Assembly (NCBI GenBank): GCA_943735955.1
Contig: OX030956.1
Coordinates: 15,276,195-15,340,194 of the forward strand
DNA: 64,000 bases
From: Piscicola geometra
Lineage: Eukaryota > Annelida > Clitellata > Hirudinida > Piscicolidae
Direction of reading: 5' to 3'
The notes below the pieces were generated by a model that saw only the letters and a list, made by a program, of their open reading frames with translations, was not told the origin of the DNA and did no database searches. The translations under genes were made by a program, and so were the position numbers. Shown piece by piece: positions 58,279-64,000 of the stretch. The first letter of the stretch is position 1, and every line of letters begins with the position of its first letter.

Positions 58279-58345
58279 ATTAGAGCTGTGCTTTAATCCA
58301 AGTTAACCTTTCGATTCACCCGTTAATAAATTAACGCAATTGAAA
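58279..58345. mobile_element. hAT-H end fragment
   Basis: TAGAGCTGTGCTTTAATCC resembles the H1 terminus and is followed by the GTTAATAAATTAACGC motif typical of its subterminal region. No second end was located. Confidence 0.5.
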
Positions 58346-58497
58346 ATTTCAACGCTGCTAACCAAATTTATATAGTTTATAGTTTTTTAGTTTTGCACTA
58401 AATTTTTTTCTAAACTAGTTGAAACATTTTTTTCCATTTTTCTTCTTTGATTCTTTATGTTTTTCATTCATTATTTTTATATGTTAAAGGAAATTTT

Positions 58498-58565
58498 TAG
58501 AATTAGGCAATCCACGGAATGCCTACAATTTTAAGCCAATCTATGAATTGCCTAATTCGATCAGA
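58498..58565. repeat. Short inverted repeat, RGAATTAGGCAATYCA
   Basis: AGAATTAGGCAATCCA and TGAATTGCCTAATTCG face each other about 36 bp apart. This resembles a tiny fold-back element or a deleted TA/CAG-type element related to E. It is not assigned. Confidence 0.5.
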
Positions 58566-59034
58566 CAATTCGTAAAATAATTTATTTATATACATTTTTT
58601 AAAATCACTTTATTCAGTTTAAATAGTTTATTGCAAAAAGTAAAAGATGAATGGCCTTTTATTTAATAAATCTGAAAAAAATAGTTTGAAGTTTAATTTT
58701 ATAATTTTTTCTACAGTTTCATAGTTTATTATAACAAGTTAAAGATAAATAGCATTTTAATGAAAAATCAAAGAAATTTGTTTAAAAATTACGTTTCAAT
58801 ATTTTGTATACAATTTTCTAGTTTATTGAAAAAAGTTTAAGATGAATAGCATTTTATTAAATAAATCGTAAAAATTCTTTAGAGTGACTATGCATTAAAT
58901 GTCAAGCATTCAGTGGACTTCCTGATTCTACACAGTGCTTGTAACATATAAACTTCAGTAGATGATCCAGCATAAATTTTATTGCTTTGCCAAAAAATCT
59001 TTTCCGAACTGGAGCAGAAGAAGATGAATCTGAA

Positions 59035-59215
59035 CTAGAGGCTGGACCGGGTACACGATCTGTCCGACCATAGGAATAGGAATAAAATTTAAATCGGCAT
59101 GGAAAAGTCAGGAAGTTAGGTTTTCGGGAAGAAACGGGAACGGGACTCAACATTCAATCAGGGAACGACACAAAACGGAAATAAAAGTTATTGGATTGAA
59201 AAATTAATCCTATTT
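59035..59215 (-). mobile_element. hAT-F end fragment (F4)
   Basis: CTAGAGGCTGGACCGGGTAC, then GGGAAGAAACGGGAACGGGA and ATAAAAGTTATTGGATTG, is the inverted right part of family F. It is truncated at about 59215. Confidence 0.75.
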
Positions 59216-59392
59216 AAAGATTTAAATTAAATCAATTATATATCTTAGAAGTTTTTGAAAAAATTTATTTAGACACATTGTGACTGTCTTTATAATGTTA
59301 AAATTATATTAATAATTGTATACTACCGAATTATAGAAACGATTTTATTTTGGCAGTTGTTGTGAAAAAATATTTCTAACATCATTGAGTAA

Positions 59393-59800
<408 letters not shown>

Positions 59801-59836
59801 CCAACCACTTTTTAATATGTTTTTTTTATGTTTTAG

Positions 59837-59868
59837 GGTACAACACATGACAAAAAGACAACGGTCTG
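59837..59868 (+). other. Candidate 32-bp 5' exon
   Basis: A pyrimidine-rich tract and TTTTAG precede it and GGTCTG|GTAAGC follows, a strong donor. It lies about 400 bp upstream of the large open exon. Joining it to the next plausible acceptor does not extend the large frame, so it would be non-coding leader. Weak evidence. Confidence 0.3.
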
Positions 59869-60265
59869 GTAAGCCCTCATCTTAATACGTCTCCATTCCA
59901 TTATTACCTTTGAAGATACGCAAGTGTGGAATGAAGTCAAAACAGACTGATAAAATATCCATAAATGAAAATTATTTTAATATAAAAGACAACTCAATTC
60001 AAGCGGCTTGTCTAAAAAAGCTTATGTTGGTTGCTAAAGAAAGTATGCAACAAGCCAGCTACAGCTGACAGTCAAGAAAGGCCAAAATCCTTTGCCATGT
60101 TTCTTCCACTGAATCATTTTTATGTAATACTTTCATTCATCAAAAAGACAACTACAGGTTTAAATTTTAATACCCATAAATAGCTTAACAACTTTGCAAA
60201 ATAGGCAGACGTTAAATGGCGAGAGAGAGTTGACAACGTCGGTTGGACGCGTAGTCAAATATGTC

Positions 60266-63200
60266 ATGGTCTGGCGTCATCAGGACAGCGTTCAAAGCTG
60301 TTTCAATCCTTGCAGCTTTGAGCCTTCCAGCTTACACCCACATTCATCCCATGATGAATCCATTAACTCATTTCACCATCTTCAAAATGACTACCAACCG
60401 TTGTTAAAAACGCAATACAATGACTTAATTCTACACAAAAATATTTATTGCAATTATAAAAAAAATAACTTATCATCCACAAGTGATCTAACTTTTTCTA
60501 TTCTTTTCCAACAAATCACTTGCCAATCTTGCTGTAACAGAGAACTTCAGCGACAACCAGAACAACCTTTTCGTGCATCTGCCGGCAACACACTTCAAAC
60601 TCCAACAGCATTAACAAATGGTAACTGGCTGAGTCTTATTTTTAAAAAGTTTACTAAACAACAAAAAAAACAAAAAAGTTGCAGTAGTGTTAGAAATGTC
60701 AGTAATTACCCATCTTTCCCAGTACGAAACCTAAGGTATGCAACGCTTTTGATGATCATTCTGGCAAGTTCAACCCTCAGTATGACTATCCAACATGTCA
60801 CCAACAGTCCATCTCTCCCCAAAACTTTTCAACAACAAGAAAAAAAGGCACAAGAGGTAAATAACAACTTACAAGAGCAGCAACAACAAACCAAAAAAGC
60901 CTTACTTGTTTCCAAACAAGTGTTCAATACCCAATCAAACTTGAATCCTTTCTACAAAAATTTGAAATATCCAACACCCCCACTTTTAAATCTACAGCAG
61001 CATCAAAAACAGCAAACAAAACAACTTCGACCTTTAAAATCAATAGAAACGGTCGTCAAAACAAGACGTCTAAAGAATCCCAATTCACAAGCTATGAGAA
61101 ACCTCGCCAAACCTACAACTGTCAACAATCCCACGAGTTCAAACACCCGTCCATCTTACTCATACCACATTAATAAAATTGGGAAAATTCTTAGAAACAA
61201 GAACAATTCATACAGACTAATGTGCACAAAATACTTAAACAAGAAGGCTTGTGCGAGGATGTTAGCTCGCTTGCGCCAACATGCAAATAACACTTTCAAA
61301 GTTCAGCTCAGATATTCTACAAAATTCCAAATAAATTCAAAAAGTGTGGTTATCATTAAAGAACATACAAGCAAACTTCAAACGACGCAACCAAAAAGAG
61401 TTCAAACCATCGAAGGGCACAAACAACTTTTCTATCCACTTGAGCCGCACATACAAACAAGCAAACAAAACGACTTCCAAAAATATACAAAAAGAGATTC
61501 TTTGAATTCCATTTTCAATGTGAGGATTAAGAGATCGTACAAAAATGCAATTTCCTCAAAATATGCTACCAACATTTCCGTGAATTCTTCGAAAACTGCT
61601 GCGATTAAACAAATACTTTTAGGTGAGGCTCAAGCCCTACGTGCATCTTATTTTCGTAACAAAACAACAAAAAGCCTAATAACTTTAACTACCACACAAT
61701 CTCAAAGTATTTTCACAAAAAGCATTATTTTAAATGCTAAAAGCGTAAAACAATTGCCAAAGAAGATTAATTCAAAAAACATCAAATATTCTATTGGAAC
61801 TTTCATTTCAAATCAATCAAAGTTCGAAGTTCCTCAAACTCGAAAACTTCACCAAGCTTCTTCTCTTCAAATCCTAAAAAAGCCACCACAACGAACTAAC
61901 GATTATTTAAAAGAACCCTTCCAAGAAACTACCCTTTTTTCATCAACCCGGAAAAAAAGACAGAAAAAATATTTTAAAAACGTTTTTCCCCAAGGTGTTT
62001 CTTATAATGAATATTTTGCATACAATAACTTTTATCGAAGCAACATTAAACACATGGACGAAGGCGCCCCTGAGAGTTACATAAACACTAATCACAAGAG
62101 TGCTCGTCTCAAAGTCAACAGTAGCAGTAATGACAAAGCTAACAACACACGAAACATCAACATGCTTGGCGATGACAGTCGAAAGGTTGATACATGGATT
62201 AATGAGTTTGTAGAAAATAACAAGAAAAATGATGGTGGTATCAAGGATGATGAAAAAAATGAAATTGAAACAAATACAATGGAATATAGAAAATTTTATG
62301 GGATGGCTATGCCGGAAAATCATCCGAAATTCAAAGCATCACGCAGGCGTGCAGTCTTCACTTTAAAGTCTCTCGTTATACCATCAGCATCATTTCCTGC
62401 ATCGTCTTCATCAATTTTTTCATTTGCATCTTCACATTCTTCTTGTTGTTTGTCAGCTTTCACAGTGACCACTTCATCACTTCCATCTTCCACATCTTTT
62501 CAGCTGTTCACTGACGAGACCTTTCCTTACATCATTCATGCAAAAAGCAATTACAAAAATAAAAAATCAAGCAAGAAGACAAAAAAGATAAACCAGACAT
62601 CCATTCAGCATCACAAAGAACACGCACAAAAGACATGGGACCTTGAAAATCCCGAAATGTTGCAAGACTTCTGTACGCCTTTTCCGCCTCTCATCCCACG
62701 TAACTACCTTTCTTCACCTCCAAACCATACCCTTCCTTCTTCACAGTGCCTTCCAATTTCTATTCAAACCTATAGCCCTACAATTATCTCACTATTAACC
62801 CAAAAATCAATTTCAAAAAATGTAAAAGATTTTACAAACTCATCCAACAATCAAATGCCACTTGTCAACGCAACAGACAGTTCTTTTATTAGAAATCAAA
62901 TTCAAATTGACACTTCGCTTGAAAAAACGTCCAAAACTTTTTTCAAATCTTCTCATTCATTACCTAAAGCCACTGAAGCTCTTTTCCACTGCGATGATCT
63001 AAACTTGGACAGATACACGCCAGAACAACAAAAAAAAGCCGCAACCATATGCTGCAGCAATTTTAATTCTACACGTTTCTCTTTTTTTCCTTTTTGCAAC
63101 CACCTTATTATTGGAGACGCAATTAGTGAACAAGAAAAGAAGGAAGAAGGGGGTAAAAACAGTATATACGGGATGGAAAATGAGAGTGAAGAGATGACAT

Positions 63201-63355
63201 CAAAAAGGGAAAAAAATTTTTTTGCAAATTACTTGAAGCGGCTATTGAAGTACGATATGAATGCTAGACAGATGCATTCACTCTTTGAGCAAGCCACTTC
63301 CTTCTACCACTGCCAAGATACCTACTCTATCTCCACCGACTGTCGACAATGCAAG
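60266..63355 (+). CDS. FAM155/NALF (NLF-1)-like NALCN-channel auxiliary subunit, first coding exon
   Basis: The frame is open from 60164 to 63370. The first ATG is at 60266 and gives 1030 residues up to a splice donor AAG|GTACGA at 63356. Residues 158-175 (YATLLMIILASSTLSMTI) form one hydrophobic segment, probably a signal anchor. A ~750-residue Asn/Lys/Gln/Ser-rich spacer with many N-x-S/T sites and basic clusters (RIKR, RKKR) follows, with the bulk predicted lumenal/extracellular. The end is cysteine-patterned: HCDD, CC (929-930), PFCN (944), FYHC (1016), then CRQCK (1026-1030). FAM155/NLF-1 proteins have an N-terminal membrane segment and an FCN...C...TCRQC...AYQ-type cysteine domain, and they help fold and deliver the NALCN sodium-leak channel. 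The rest of the domain would lie on exons beyond the window. The similarity is motif-level, and the spacer is far longer than in vertebrate members (about 450 residues in total). Confidence 0.62.
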
Positions 63356-63361
63356 GTACGA
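63356..63361 (+). other. Splice donor ending the NALF-like exon
   Basis: TGCAAG|GTACGA fits the AG|GTRNGN donor consensus and falls in phase 0 right after CRQCK. The frame runs only five more codons to a stop at 63368-63370, so an intron here is more likely than a true C-terminus. Confidence 0.6.
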
Positions 63362-63677
63362 GACCTATAAGTGCTATCCCAAAAAAATGTATGATTTTAA
63401 AAAAGAATATAAATATTCAATCACAAAGCGTTTTAAAACCCTTCGCAGAATCCAGCAAACAAGAAAGCATGTATGCTTATCTTTTGCATTTTGATGGGAC
63501 TGTAATAGATTATCAATTTACAATTTCTAAACATACCAGAAATGTGTGTTTATGAGAGAGATAGAACATTTTAGGTGTTTTTGAAGTGATGTGATTCTAT
63601 AAAGTTTGGTTTCTATTTACTTCTGCAGGATACGTCGCTGTAATCAAATTTGGTTATTAGACGATGGGTTGCTTGTT

Positions 63678-64000
63678 TTATTAATTAATTATTAATTAAA
63701 TATAAAAAGTCTCTAGTCCCTGTTTGAAGAATAATAAGTTTTGGAATTTGGCAATCGAGGCTGGTAGAATTTCCCATATTTTAATTATTTTTAAGAACCA
63801 ACTTTCTTTGTATTATGATGTTGAAGTCGATAATTGTAACATTTTGAGAAAGTGCTTTGCTTTAGTTCTGTCTGATTCAAAAAGAAAGTGTGTTGCAGCT
63901 GGAATGTCGACTAGATTTTTCAATATTCTATACATCATTGTTACTTTTGTTTTGGTCTCTTTTGATTCTAAAGTTCCCCACTCCAATGTCATTTATTATG
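63678..64000 (-). pseudogene. LINE ORF2 C-terminal fragment in the putative intron
   Basis: The minus strand reads MTLEWGTLESKETKTKV, TMMYRILKNLVDIPAATHFL, then after a TAA KESWFLKIIKIWEILPASI and a stop at 63696-63698. This is the usual LINE end (LGWxxLExRR, MMYKIxNxLVDIP, WNxLPxxI). The tail is TTAATTAAT-rich. It leaves the window at the right edge and belongs to another family than the LINE at 8112. Confidence 0.8.

Noticed and set aside
61943..62323. 126-codon antisense frame inside the NALF-like exon
   Set aside because: Ile/Val/Phe-rich shadow of the Asn/Lys-rich sense frame.

Overview
This window looks like a non-coding, repeat-saturated stretch of an AT-rich invertebrate animal genome. 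The evidence is LINE reverse transcriptases with AP-endonuclease or CR1/jockey-like character, many hAT transposons with 8-bp target-site duplications (TSDs), tRNA-derived SINEs, long microsatellites, and one spliced-looking host exon. The species cannot be named from the sequence. Nothing bacterial, viral or CRISPR-like is present.

Layout. 1-4570 is a tandem satellite with a 684-bp monomer and two monomer subtypes. 4571-9600 holds AT-rich DNA, a fold-back MITE with telomere-like core, a decayed LINE ending in (ACT)n, and a 5'-truncated LINE with an intact 406-codon reverse-transcriptase frame. 9860-18370 holds SINEs and two LINEs, each split by a hAT element whose removal rejoins the LINE. 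18413-18963 is a fold-back element built from a 15-bp repeat. 19052-30049 is a deep nest: hAT family A (copy A3) contains a TA-flanked element (D1) and a hAT (B1); B1 in turn contains a 1369-bp element (here called N) with one open frame, and a DUF4371-type hAT (C1). 30112-36170 is a LINE tail grown into a long (CTA)n tract, then two LINEs facing tail to tail. 36348-59215 is further hAT families (F, A, B, H), TA-flanked elements (D, E), SINEs, microsatellites and long stretches with no recognisable feature.

The only convincing host gene is at the right end. A ~3.1-kb open exon (60266-63355, +) ends at a splice donor directly after a C-x2-C motif. It resembles the first large exon of a NALCN-channel auxiliary subunit (FAM155/NALF/NLF-1 family), with a long Asn/Lys/Gln-rich spacer. 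Its putative intron contains another LINE remnant.

What the window mainly offers is a stratigraphy of transposons. Exact TSDs and empty-site comparisons with sister copies inside the same window give boundaries and relative ages for most elements. The least familiar object is element N (23540-24908): TTA duplication, CAC-type termini, an intact cysteine-rich ORF, no recognised transposase, and a precise empty site in copy B2.
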